A stretch of DNA of 60,000 bases from Owenia fusiformis (Eukaryota > Annelida > Polychaeta > Sabellida > Oweniidae): NCBI GenBank assembly GCA_903813345.2, contig CAIIXF020000001.1, positions 58,733,885 through 58,793,884 on the forward strand, given 5' to 3'. The translations under genes and the position numbers were made by a program. Positions 33,855-47,300 of this stretch are shown piece by piece. The notes under the pieces are model-generated. The model did not search any database. It saw nothing but the letters and a program-made list of their open reading frames with translations, and was not told where the DNA came from. Every line of letters starts with the position of its first letter. Within the stretch, counting starts at the first letter, position 1.

Positions 33855-33940
33855 CTAACGAGCTGGTTCAGAGCACCAGCATGTCAAACTATGTGAATGG
33901 GCTCTGTATCCACAATGTTGCGAGTTCGAGACACATGTGC
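33855..33940 (+). repeat. Possible degenerate tRNA-derived SINE head
   Basis: A box-like 'agctggttcagagcacc' and B box-like 'gagttcgagac' are spaced about 50 nt apart, as in a tRNA, but the arms do not fold convincingly. Confidence 0.2.
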
Positions 33941-34453
33941 TCTTTGCGTTTAATAATCAACAAAAATCACTTAAACCTGCACTAAAACTGTGTGTCAGAT
34001 TGATATAAGTATAGGGTTTGGAAACTAATTGTACCAACAAAAAGAACTCAAAAAACACTGCTACAATATCAACATAAGCTTTAAATAGTAGTGACGATGC
34101 AGAAACATGCAAAATGTCACCACACCTTGTTAAGTATACAGTACACATTAACTACTGAACAGTGTCAAGATAAACGTTCGAAGCTATTACAATATGTCAC
34201 CCAATCACTAGTGGTGGTGACATAAAAATAATGTATAGAAAAATCTACTGAACCAAAATAAACTATGTGATAGAAGAACTGATTGTTTACTCTAAGTTTT
34301 CAACTAAATATATTTCTAATAAGCAATGTTTTATCGAAAACAAAAAATAATTTCATGTAATATAAAATCAAATAAATTAATTATATTTTTTTTCGTTGTG
34401 TTAGTTACACCAGTAATAACTAGACATGTAAATTGAACAAGTTCAATTTAAGA

Positions 34454-36072
34454 CTCCAGATTTCAGACTTTTTTTAAGCTGAGTCATCCAAATACTTGTA
34501 AGCTGAGTCATTCAGAATTAGCTGAGTCAGCTAGAATATAGACATTTAGACAACTCTTAAGAATGCTATCTTCGACTCCATTGGCTTAACATGGGGATAT
34601 CATCATATCGACTTTTCGAGACTTCAAACCGCTATAACTATCTAATCAGAAGTTGGATCGAAATTTGGTTTAAAGATTCTGATTCCTGAGAAAATTCTAC
34701 CCTTAATTCATAACTCATACGTTAAATTGGAGAACTTTTTATTTTGACCTACTTTTCAGACACCATATCTCAAAAGTGGGTCAAAATACTTTCTGACGGC
34801 AGAAGGCTAACACTATAAGCACACTCTTTGCTACCTGTATACAAAATTTCGAAGCAAATCATTAAAGTGTAATGTCAGAATCGCAAAAATAAGGAAAAAC
34901 TATTAATTTGACCTAGATTTTGACCTAGGCATTTTGGTGTCCAAATTTTAAAGCTAGATAGCCTTCGAGGTCCCCATCTTTTATAGGCTTTCAGAATGTT
35001 AAGCTGTACTCAGTTTATATCTGGTATTTTACACTTCAAAAAAACATTTTTTCTCATTGACATAACATGGGGCACCAAATTTAGCGATTTTTGAGCTTTC
35101 AAAACGCCATAACTTCCGAACCGAAAGTCGGATTGAAATTTGGTTTTCCGGTTTCGGATTCCTGGGAAAATTCTACCCTTAATTCATAGCTCATTTGTTA
35201 AATTTGGAGAACTTTTTATTTTGACCTACTTTTCGGACACCATATCTCAAAAGTGGGTCAAAATAATTTCTGACGGCAAAAGGCTTTCACTATAAGCACA
35301 CTCTTTGCTACCTGTATACAAAATTTGGAAGCAAATCATTAAAGTGTAGTGTCAAAATCGCAAAAATAAGTAAAAACTATAAATTTGACCTAGATTTTGA
35401 CCTAGGCATTTTGGTGTCCAAATTTTAAAGCTAGGTAGCTTTTGAGGTCCCCTTCTTTTACAGGCGTTCATTATGTTAAGCTGTATTCAGTCTATATTAA
35501 GTATTTTACACTTCAAAAAAATCTTTTTTCCCATTGACTCAACATGGGGCACCAAATTTAGCGGTTTTTAGCTTTCAAAATGCCATAACTTCCGAATGGG
35601 AAGTCGGATCGAAATTTGGTTTGCAGATTTGGATTTCTGAGAAAATTCTTCATCTTTTTCATAGCTCACATATTCAATTTGGAGGATGTTCAGTCGTGAC
35701 CTACATTTCGGACACCATATCTCAAAATCGGTAAGAGTAATCAAAATTCTGATGTCATATCTTTGATTTGCTTTTTTCTAAGCTACATGATGAAAAAAAG
35801 ATGAAGGAGTTACAATGAATATTGACGAAGATATGATGAAGAATGTTGAAAATGTAAGATTTGACCTAGTTCTTGACCTTTGACCTAGATAAAAATTTGA
35901 CCTAATTTCCCAGAAAGCCAGAAACATTCCTTAGTTAACCATGTAAGTTGGTTTAAGTAAGATGTTATAGTTGGAGAGAAAATGTGTTAGGAGGAAGAAG
36001 AAAGAAAGAAAGAAAAAGAGGAACAATAAGAAAACAGGCAAAAACAATAGACCCCAGATTTCATCTGGAGTC
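34454..36072. mobile_element. 1.6-kb element with GACTCCAGAT ends and internal 476-bp tandem repeats
   Basis: Left end GACTCCAGATTT and right end ATCTGGAGTC, with TAA on each side (3-bp duplication, as in PIF/Harbinger). Within it a unit of 476-477 bp repeats two and a half times; the anchor 'cattg....aacatgggg' falls at 34579, 35055 and 35532. The units share 'ggacaccatatctcaaaag' and 'tgacctagattttgacctag'. No transposase. Confidence 0.6.
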
Positions 36073-37284
36073 TAATAAACCTGTTTATAAAGTGGTGTTA
36101 ACTAGACTATAGAATTTAACAGTCATAAAACCTAAAAAAATATACCAGGAAGGGACCATTGTAATTTATGTAAATGTATAAAGTGTGAAAATTTGAAGCA
36201 AATCTGTAAAGTGTTTTTTCTGGAATCGTGATGACAAGATTTATCTACAAACTTCCAAGATGGCCGCCAGAATGCAAGATGGCTATTGGAAAGTTAATTA
36301 GCTCTATAACTTCTTACCATGTAACATGTGTGAAAATTTGAAGTAAAACTGTTACGTGGTTTACATGGAATCGTGATGACAAGATTTATCTAAAAACTTC
36401 AAAGATGGCCGACGGAATGCAACATGGCCACCGAAAAGTCAGCTCTAGAACTTCATACCATGTAACACATGTGAAAATTCGAAGTAAAACTGTGAAGTGG
36501 TTTTTCTGGAAGCGTGATTACAAGATTAATCTATAAACCTTCCAAAATGGCTGCCAGAATGCAAGATGGCCACTGAAAAGTTAATCAGCTCTAGAACTTC
36601 ATACCATGTAACATGTGTGAAAATTTAAAGTTAATCTGTTAGGTTGTTTTCCTGGAATCACGATGACAAGATTTATCCCAAAATATCCAAGATGGCCGCC
36701 AGAATGCAAGATGGCTGCCGAAAAGTTATTCACCTCTATATTTTCTTACCATGTAACATGTGTGGAAATTTGAAGTAAATCTGTTTGGATTTCCTGAAAT
36801 CGTGATGACAAGATTTATCTTAAAACTTCCAAGATGGCTGCCAGAATGCAAGATGGCCACCGAAAAAATAATGAGGTCTAGGACTTTTTACCATGTAACA
36901 TGTGTGAACATTTGAAGTACATCTGTTAAGTGGTTTTTGTGGAATCGCGATGACAATATTTATCTGAAAAAAATTCCAAGATGGCCACCAGAATGCAAGA
37001 TGGCCGCCGCAAAGTTAATCAGCTCTAGAACTTCTTACCATGTAACATGTGTGAAAATTTGAAGTAAATCCGTCTGATGGTTTACCTGGAATCGTGATGA
37101 CAAGAAAGTGAGACTTCAGAATGCCACCTTGTCTAACCCCGTTTTGGTGCCTTTTGCCCCTGTTTACATCAATAGAAGAGGTGTTTTCTTTAAGAGGGAA
37201 GTCTGTTCTTTCAAACGGTACAATCATTTTATGTGGGAAAGTACCGGACAACAAAACATTTTTTCAGAGGGTCCAGATCGGGGA

Positions 37285-38039
37285 CTTTAAGGGATATTAC
37301 AAATGTAAATGATATTATAATTAATTTATACAGTCATATTATTCCAAGGAAATCTGGATAAAATACTTAAATAATATAATTATCATATCATAGAGAAGAG
37401 AATTGCTATTTGTTTATTGACAAAAGATTATTATTTCGTAAGAATTCATTTAAATTTTTTACTATTTTTATTATAAAATGTATTTTATACAATAATAAAT
37501 GGTATTACCAGGAAGATTTTAGATTTCCATCCATACTCTGCACTTTTATACTATGCATGTAGTTAATATTTATTTTACAATTTTGACACGAAGATCAATG
37601 TTTTTGTTGAACCCCATACAAGTTTGCTATTAATAATGTATTTACAAAGCTATATTTTAATTGTATAATTGTAAATGCTTTTAATAAAAATGGATATTAT
37701 AAACAAAGCACATTTCTTGATTTTACAAATACCAGTAACATCCAAATACATGAAATCATCTTTTTCATTATTTGAGATCTGACCTTTCTCTCAAGAGTTA
37801 GGCCTTACAGCAATGATCAATCAGCAGTCCTATATTGAGCCATAAACAAAATAATTTTGCATCCATTCCATATGTACAATTTTAATAAACTCAAAATATC
37901 CACTTTCATTTTTCACTTATATTTTCCTTTCCTACAATATATTGCACATTTAGGGGCAGGTTTACGTATCAAGGTGTCATTTTTATGAAACAAGACTAGA
38001 GCAAGACAAAGTAATAAAAATCTCACTGAAGAACAAAAT
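37285..38039. other. AT-rich spacer, no feature seen
   Basis: Very AT-rich, no gene or clear repeat border. Part of it may be 3' flank of LDHD on the minus strand. Confidence 0.4.
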
Positions 38040-38260
38040 AGCCACAATATAATTTACCCAGCATGCCCAAAACCTAACCAAATCTTGGGACTAGTCTGCT
38101 CTTGCACCTGTAAGAATTTCAAGTGGAACGGAAAAGCAGTTTTTCTTGAATTTCATGTGAATTTATGTGGCGCCTGGGTCTGCACACCCACTCACCCAAC
38201 AGCACAAGATGACGACAATATTCCAAAATTGAAGATCAAATTAGTGACGCTAGTTTCACA
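38040..38260 (+). repeat. Short copy of the 52407-54558 repeat family
   Basis: Shares 'atttacccagcatgccc', 'actagtctgctcttgca', 'aatttcaagt' and the closing 'caacagcacaaga(t/c)gacgacaat' with the 600-bp units at 52.4-54.5 kb. It lies just downstream of the LDHD stop. Confidence 0.7.
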
Positions 38261-38350
38261 AAATTGACATTTTGATACAGCCCCTAGTAATGATTTGGCC
38301 AATGCCAGTCAAGTTTTAAACAACTGTTCTTGTAATGGAAATTCATGAGA

Positions 38351-41300
38351 CTAGTCTGTAAATAACACTTTCCCAGGATTCATAATATTTTTAGGGTCGA
38401 GTGTTTGTTTCAACTGCATCATGACATCCATTCCACCTTGACCAAACTGCGTCACAAGATGATGTCTCTTTCCTAGTCCCACCCCATGTTCTCCAGTGCA
38501 TGTTCCCCCTAACTTCATAGCTCGTCTACAAATATAATGTTTATCATTTATGATTTATCCCACAATTATTGTCTGTACAATAATAGCCAGTGATATTTCT
38601 GATACTATGGACTCCAAATGATTTGATATTCTGTATTTATAATTTGCCATGATATTCTTAACAGTATATGCCTTCTAGTACTTATTCCCAGTTGAGCGCA
38701 AAAATACATTGGGAATCTCAAGCATAAAGGAAGATCTTAAAATGATGAACCTCATGATATATTCTGCTTTACTTGATGACATTATCATTTTCTTGAAAGA
38801 ATAAAAGTTCATAAAAGATGTATGCGGAACTTAGAGCAATATAATGTATGTAAGTAAAAAGGAAAATTCAATGAGTAAGTGGAATCATTTGAAAAAAATT
38901 CTTTATCTTCAAAAAGGGCTTCAAAGTTCAAATAATGTTTTCCAACAAAGTATCAATAGTTTTTATGGTTTCTTTATTTTACTTTACAAAATTATCTACA
39001 AATGACAGGGCCGAGGCTGAAATCAGCATTATTGGCCCTGTTAATACAAAGTTTATTCAAATTTACAAAATAGCAACAAAATGACTACCAACATATATGT
39101 ATGCATGGCAGGAATGTGTTAAAACTATATAATTATATCAATGCATTCACACAAAAAGGATGTAAAATGCTTCAATATTGAAGAATTGCATGTTATGCTA
39201 ACTCCATCTCTGCCATACATTAAGATATTCAGCTTTTGCTCTATAGAGCATCCTGTAAAGAAAATGTTCATTTCTGGCATGTTCCTGAGTTCCCCCCAAA
39301 GTTTCTCTCTTATAACATTCAACAGAGGGCATTTGAAGATTAGATGCTTTGTAGTTTGTTGTTTAAAACCACAGATGCTTTTGGGACTGTCAATACCTTT
39401 AAAATTATGTTGAAAAAGATGACCAGTAAAAATGAAATCACATCTTGTTCTATTCAGTAAAATTTCTTCTTTTCTTGTAAGATCCAGGTTTGTGGTTGTT
39501 AAATGCTTCATTGTTCCTGAATATTTACGTAAATTGGTTTTGAAAGTGACTCTTGATGGTGCACTTTTTAGATAATTTGGAATGGCTTCCCATTCTCTTA
39601 TGGCATTTATTATTGGTGACTTTTGTGAACGTGCAGTTAACTTTGGAATAGTGTATTCTCTTGATTTTCTTAAGTTAATATTATGTTGCTTATTTTGATA
39701 ACTATCAAAAAAATTTTGAACATAAGTTGGGACCAATTTCTGTCTAACATCATACATTAAACATAAACGTTTCTCCTTTCTCCGCTCAGACAGGGTATTC
39801 CAATTTAGACATTTCAAAACCTTTACAGTAGATGTTCCATGAATGCAGCCACTTACTAATAATGCTGCCCTATAATGAACTTGGTCTAGTTTCATAATAT
39901 TATACTTGGTAGATTTTTCAAATAATATACTTCCATACTCTAAGTTTGGGAGAATAAATGATAGATACATCTTCTCTAGGTGTTTAGCTCGAATCTTGGT
40001 CTTAAGAACTTTCAATGGATTTAACATTATATTACATGCTTTTATGATATCCTGTAAATGGGCTTCAAAATTCAAATGCTCATCTAGAATGATTCCTAAG
40101 TGTTTATGAGTTCTGGTTCTATTAATGACCTCATTTCCTAGGTAGAGGGGAGGGTATAAGAGATTGCACCTCCTTGAGCCTTTAAAAATCATATCTTGAC
40201 TTTTAGAAGGTTTAAATTTAAGCTTCCATTTCTGTGACCATTCCCATAAATTATTTAAGTCAGCTTGTAAATGCTGGTTCTGTTCAATGATATTAGCTTT
40301 CCTATTAAATGGCATAAAGATTGAACTATCATCTGCATAAAGGTAAAGTTGACTATGATTTATGACTTCGTGAAGGTCATTTATATATCGTCGCATGAGA
40401 ATAACTTTGTACTATCTCACATTTTTACGGAACTGAGAAATCAAGGTTTGAAAGTTTAGAGGTCTGTATCTTACTTAGTATTGCTATGTGAAACTTGATT
40501 TTTTGTATGTCATCTGGTCTCAACCTAGAGATATCTTATATGAAATATCATACCTTGAAACAATTTACAAGATCCTTTTTTAAAACTATGGAAATGGAGT
40601 TGATACAATTTCCCACCGGAATAACAGCTTATTTCTAATTTCAAATTGTTATATCTGATATCAACTGTTTCAACCAATCAACTCTCTAAGAATTGGTCAT
40701 GTGACTTGCAAAACTTGGAGTTATATATATATCTTTTATTGACTCTTTAAACAATCTTATATTAAAACAAAGTATGCCAATATGCATGTTATTGTATCTA
40801 GAATGAAAAATAATGTTTTGCTTTGTAAAAAAGTCTTCAAAAACCAAAGAATATTATTTAATAAAATAAAGAAAATTCAATTTATAAAACTTTAAAATCA
40901 ATTTCTCAAATAAGTACAATTATTTCTTAATTTTGGAATCTCAGGACACCCTTCAAAAAGAATTTATTGCCTTTGAAACTAAGGCAGAAGTACAATGCAT
41001 TGAAACCAATGATGCCAATACGGTCCCCCACATATTTCCCTCGGTATAAACCCTGAAGCCTAAACCTCCCAGCACATTACAATGTAGCCCCTAAGGGCCG
41101 GTCCGCTGGTCATTATCAGGTTATTTTTGATACAGACCAGTTGATTTTTTCACTGGGTATAGGAGAATAACATTGCAACTGGTCCGTAATTCCATTTTGA
41201 CCAGCAGGTTTCAGATCCTTAGGGCCTAAGACATAACCAATTTTTATTACATGCACATGGAAGAAATTTGAAAATAGAAAAATAAATTCTAATTCATTTT

Positions 41301-44300
41301 AGATTAATGAAAGTGATGAAACCTCGATTTAGGTAATCACATTTTGTTCATTGGGATGCAGCTATCATTATCCATTCATTTTCTGTTGTTTGCTACTCTG
41401 TGGAGTACAATTGGGAATTGAAGCAATTGTAGAAGTGGAGACTAAGAGTGGCTCTTTGTAAAGAAATTGAACCAATTTGTTACTTTTCCAAAATAAAATG
41501 TAGATGATCTAAAAACAATGATCCCAAAAATGCAAAAGAAAGGACAAATCTGAAAAACATACTAGTAATAAATAACTAAAAAGATCCCAGATGTTCAGTG
41601 AAAAGCGCAAAGTAAATCACAGATGAAGAGAAAATAAAATAAGTGTTTTAAGGGACTATACTAACATAAAGATAACTCCTTATTGATATAGTGTATGGTC
41701 AGTAAAAGTTAAAGCTAGTTTAAATAGATTTAGCTTTTTTCCACAAACTATAAAACATCATTTTGAAAGAGATTTCAATAGTATACAGACAGTGATTGCC
41801 TTTGAGCAATGAAGTGCAAAATATGACAGTTACTATTTGTTTTGATTACTATATCTAGTATATAACCTATTATTATGTACTCTATTTGAAGAAACAAATA
41901 AGTAGTCTTTCATTTTCAACATTTAATGATGACAGCTTCGTATATGCATTTCTATTGCATTTGGCCATTCAAACCCCTATAAGACCTGGTAGCAGGGAAG
42001 ATAAAGGGTACTTTTGACTGCTCACATGATCTAATTAACTGGTCATTTGTACTTTTCATCTTCCCTACTAGCGAGGATTTCGGTTTTCGAGGAAATTAGT
42101 AATTCTATTTCATATCATGTGGCCATGAATAATCCAATGAGCATCCATAATACAAAGAGTAATTGAGGGCATATAATTTTAATATGCATGGGATTACACA
42201 TACTGTATCATTTTATTTTTTTGATCTACTTGTAATAGTTCTAAAACTAAAACATGAAAGGCCAGGCATGCAAACTGGCATGGTATTGTGTTACAAAACA
42301 TTATTTCATTCTAGATACAATAACATGCATATTGGCATACTTCGTTTTAATATAAGATTGTTATAACTCCAAGTTTTGCAAGTCACATGACCAATTCTTA
42401 GACAGTTGATTGGTTGAAACAGTTGATATCAGATATGACAATTTGAAATTAGAAATAAGCTGTTTGTCTGGAGATGGTACAATTTCACACTGAATTCTAG
42501 CTTAATGAGAGGGAATTGAGATGGGGCATGTATCTGAGATGAAAGCCTGTGTTTCAAATAGTAAAATTCCATGTCTATCTCAATTTTTTTGAAAATGGCA
42601 GTTAGTACAAAGTTATTCTCACGCGACGATATAACAGGAAGCAAAACGGCCCAATTATGGATCCCTGCGGCACGGAACTATTTATGAAGTATTCATTTGA
42701 GATTGCTGATAATTCTCCATTAGCTTTAACTTGAAGTCTACGATTGAAAAGATACGACTGCAAAAGTTGAGTTATAGTATCTGAAAAGCCATATGATTTA
42801 AGTTTTTTTATCAAAAGGAAATGCGGAACGGAATCAAACGCAGATTCTATATCAAGAAACACTCCTCTGACATCATGATTTTTGTCAATGTAATTGTCAA
42901 TAAGATCAACAATCGTTAACAGTTGTTTTTCCGTACTATGTCCTGGAAGAAAACCAGACTGATTTTGATACATTAAGTTGTTGTCTTTAACATATTTAAA
43001 CATGTTATTATAAATAATACGTTCTAGCAATTTAGAAACATTACTTAAACAAAGTATCAATTATCTCTAAGGATTCTGGGTAGACAATACATACTCTGCC
43101 ATGCGGTCATGTAGAGCACTTGCTTCTGCAATTTCCTCAGGGCTGTCAGGCATAACAACGAGCACAGTGTGGAAGTTCCCATCACCCACATGGCCCACTA
43201 TAGGACCTGCAACAATCAACAATGCAGTACAGCATGTGTATTGTATTTTCTATATTACATTTAGATAAAGCATTCAGAATTATATATTACAAACTGTATA
43301 TCAATATACTACAAGGAAAATTGTTTGAGAAAGTAATATCTTTAATGGGGTACACCTAGGATGAAAGGGTACACTAACTAGAATTTGAGGTTTACAAAAG
43401 TGAGAGTACATCCCGGAGTACATTCCACAGTTCATGTTGGAAATAAGAAAACTGCTGACTTGACACTCGGATCTAAATTTCCTCACCATAAATGATACAT
43501 CTAATTTTAATGATATACAATAAGATTACTTCAACTTGTATCAAGTCTACTTGAGGCAGGCATGTACCAATGGTCCATAAACAGTTGAGGCAATTTAAAA
43601 AGGTGCATTATGACCATAATTTTCACCGATTTTGGTGAAATATTTTTGTGAAAATTCCTCACCTAGAATACTGGAATTGTCAATATCTTTTTTCGTTTCA
43701 ACCACAATTTCTGGTAATCTTGATATAGGCACACAGACATCAGTGGCTAGCCACTAGAACAGAGAACAAACAAAAATACATTAAAACATGTATATTCAAA
43801 CACATCACTGATCTGAACATCTCTCAATGTGACTGATTTTTCCCATTTTTTCATTTGCCATGGAGTTCCACATTAAATTAAAATAAATTAAATTAGACTG
43901 CCAATCCGAACACTATATGTGATGATGAGCCATAATTTGTCAATTGCCACTATAAACTCAAACTGAGAGGACTTACCCGAGCACCTGGTCTTAGACTCGT
44001 AGCAGCATAGAAGCACATGTGTCTGGCTTTCCATAGTTTGTTTCTCTCATCCATGTCTTTAGCCCAGTTGAACTGGGTGCCACCATTAGCTTCACACAAC
44101 TCAGCTGTAATTACAATATCATTGATTCTTTGAATAAGATATTCTAGACCTTGTTAAACTGCATTTTGAGGCAAATTGAACTACAATAGATTGCAATATG
44201 AGTTTTCATGATTTTCTAATAACTGATAAAATGTGTGTGATGTGGTTATTTGAATGTTATGGTGGAATATCCGATCCAATCCAAACCTCTACAATCTCTT

Positions 44301-47300
44301 GACATGAGCTTTCTAAATGAGGTTAAGAAGCACTCACTCATTCTATTGGTTTGCCCTATAATTAGATGTATCCTAATGACTGAAATCCTCACCTACAATC
44401 TTTCCTTGATCATCAACATGGTTTTCAGCCCCATGGAACTCCAAAAAGAGGGAGGGGGTCACCTTGTAGTCATAGTTACTGTATTTGTTGAAAGCGTCCA
44501 TCATTTTTTCACAAAGCAACTCTAGAAGAACATCATGTGAATATTTTTTGTAGTTCATTCTGCACTAAACAGTGTATGTTTATACATAATATGTATTTCC
44601 AAAAGACAATGTGAAAAAAATGCATTAGAGCACAGAAGGTTTCAAGAATCTAACTGTGGTTCTTTGGTGAAGGGTTACTCATTCACTTCTTGCACAAGGG
44701 GAAAAGAGACGTTGTTACATGATTGGTGTTAGACCTTTTGACGAGTCAGTTTGTATAAGGTAATGGTATCTATTGAAAGTAGTTGTTCACTGGAAAAATG
44801 GAGCTCTATGCTTGCATTTTTATTGTATTTCTATTGCAATTTAATACTATAATTAACAATGTACAAGAGAAAATAAATAAGAGATAATCCTTGCACTTAA
44901 AGGAATATTCCTTGCCAAACCATCTCTCTCCTCATATGGTAGCTATAACCATATATATGCTTGCCATGTTTAGCAAATCAGGCAAAAATGTTTTGATATG
45001 GTCAAATTTGATCACTTAGAAATGTGATGCTCAATTCCAGTAAGCTGCCATCTTTTAAAATTTCACACAGGAAGTGATGTCATCGACTCTCAACTTTGCA
45101 TATAGCATTAGGTGAGGAGCTATTGAGAATTACAAAACCAGCTAAATATTCTTTTTCAACTTTGTATCTTATTTAATCCTTCTGAAAATCTCTTCTTTTA
45201 TTCCAAGTTGACAAGCCCTGAAAATATTTTTTGCACAGAAAGTAATGATCACTTGTCTAGAAGTGATTTTGTGCTACACTTTCCTATACTGTTATGGGCA
45301 AGGTTATAGAAGTTGAGAGTTGATGACATCACTTCCTGCAAGAAATCTTAAAAGATGGCAGCTCACTGGAAATAAGCACTAGAGTTTTAAATGATCAATA
45401 TTGACCATATTAAAACATTTTCCCATGTTTTGCTAAATATGGAAACTATATATATGATTATAGCTACCATATCGAGAGAGAAAGGGTCTGGCAAGGAATA
45501 TTCCTTTAATCCCCTATCCTCGTATACCCTAACATGGGAGTCAAAATGTTTTCTCATTGGAAGTCAGTGACACCATTTGTTCCGTCATTATGAACCATAA
45601 TAATGTCTTGAACATTTTCATTTTCATAAAATAAAATTATGTACACTTTATCATTAAGATATTTTATGGCCTCTATGTATACAGATTACAGAATAACCAT
45701 TGCAAGTAAGTGTTATGAAACTGATGGAATACCTATTCTTGCCATTGGAATCCCGCACTGTAGCGTCTGTACAACTGTATCTACTGCAGACTGAACATCT
45801 GGGAAATGACATATTGCTGACAATATCTATAATTACAATAATCAAATACATGAATATACAATACCCCTATATAGACAATAATCGAATATCTACAATAACC
45901 TAAAATAACATTTACAGAGTATAGGGTATACAGGGTGTCAAATAAGTCCCGTCCCCCCTCTACAGCCAAAACCAAGATATATGGTACCAAGTGTGATATA
46001 TCATTGGACAGGTCTTCCAAAGTTACGTTGATTAGCATATATCTGACACATGTCAATCAATCTCACAAAGTTTTACAGTGTATTAATTGAGGTGACCATA
46101 GGCCTAGAAGTAGAAACATGGCAATTTGGCGTATTTGGCAGGAATTTCAGAATCGGGTATAAGAAAAGTCAAAGGACCTAAAGATGACTACATATTTATA
46201 TTGCAATGAATTAGGCACCATCTATTAAGGTTGTAGCTGTAGCAGGGCGGACGGGACTTATTTGACACCCTGTACAAATATAGGGTGCAATTCAAGCACA
46301 AACATGGGGTGTTCTTTAAATAAATTGTTACATCCTGCTCTTGAAATATGAATATTTATAACCTATGTCTAGCCCTTCACAATTTATCCTTTCCTGATCT
46401 CATGATTGCCGATGTACAGCAATAAGCTGAGATAAACCAAAGTAGATGATACCCAAGAGAACAATATCGTACACACAAATAAAAGTGGCCAACTTAAAAT
46501 GTACCCATTAAGCCCAATAACTTGCCAATTCTAGATTGCCATGCATGTACTGTTCACATCCATTCATCATGTTCATCTCAATATGTCGAATGGTTTGTCC
46601 AGAAATGTGCAGGCAAGAAAGGTGAGACACCAGGTCTTGCCTACCTAGCTCTGACAACAATATCATTCCTGATAAAAACTCACCGATTCAGGCTGTCCGT
46701 ACAACTTTAGTGTTGCCTTGGTGATGATGCCCAAAGTTCCTTCAGACCCAACAAACAGGTTAGTCAGGTTGTAACCAGCTGATGACTTCCTGTAAAACAT
46801 ATCTGTATGTAGTGTACAAATTGACTACTATTGTTATCACAAAAGATTCAAGTCATAATTTGTCTCATTCAAACTGATTGATGCTATACATATTATCTTA
46901 ATTCAAATCTTCCATTGAGGGAAGTAACTCTTTGTTTTTACTTGAATGTGTGTATATGTTACAAAACATATCTGATCACTGTATTGTTGCAATTTCATAC
47001 AAATGCACTCTTTAAAATGACAATATATGCATATAAAGTGAAAACAGACAAGTAAAACATCACAAAAACTGAGATCAAATTATGATCAAAGCATGTTTTG
47101 TGTAATTCAGTCCAATTTATATGTGGATCAAGAAAAATCAACCAAGAATATGACAACCTACTTTGTCCTGGTGCCCTTTCCAGCAGTTTCAATGATCCTT
47201 CCATCAGAGAGGACAACCTCCAGGTTCATGACATTCTCCCTCATTGTTCCGTATCTCACAGCATTTGTACCAGAAGCACCAGTAGCACACATACCACATA

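Larger units (their letters stand above)
32221..37284. mobile_element. 5.06-kb foldback element with modular inverted arms
   Basis: 32221-32445 and 37064-37284 are near-perfect inverse copies (starting TCCCCGATCTG; shared 'gttttgttgtccggtac' and 'ggggttagacaaggtggcat'). Inside these come ~145-bp tandem modules carrying 'ccatcttgcattctggc', three on the left (to about 32900) and six or seven on the right (36170-37060) in opposite orientation. The centre (32900-36170) holds unrelated sequence, including the 34454-36072 element. No transposase seen. It abuts the 37-bp satellite. Confidence 0.85.
38958..43047 (-). mobile_element. 5'-truncated LINE in LDHD intron, 14-bp target duplication, split by a foldback element
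   Basis: AACAAAGTATCAAT is duplicated exactly at 38944-38957 and 43048-43061. Between them, on the minus strand, is a reverse transcriptase that begins mid-domain (5' truncated), C-terminal region and 3' UTR ending in an A-rich tail. Without the 2240-bp insert at 40389-42628 the LINE copy is about 1.85 kb. It is in the same orientation as LDHD and starts 34 bp past that exon's donor. Confidence 0.9.
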
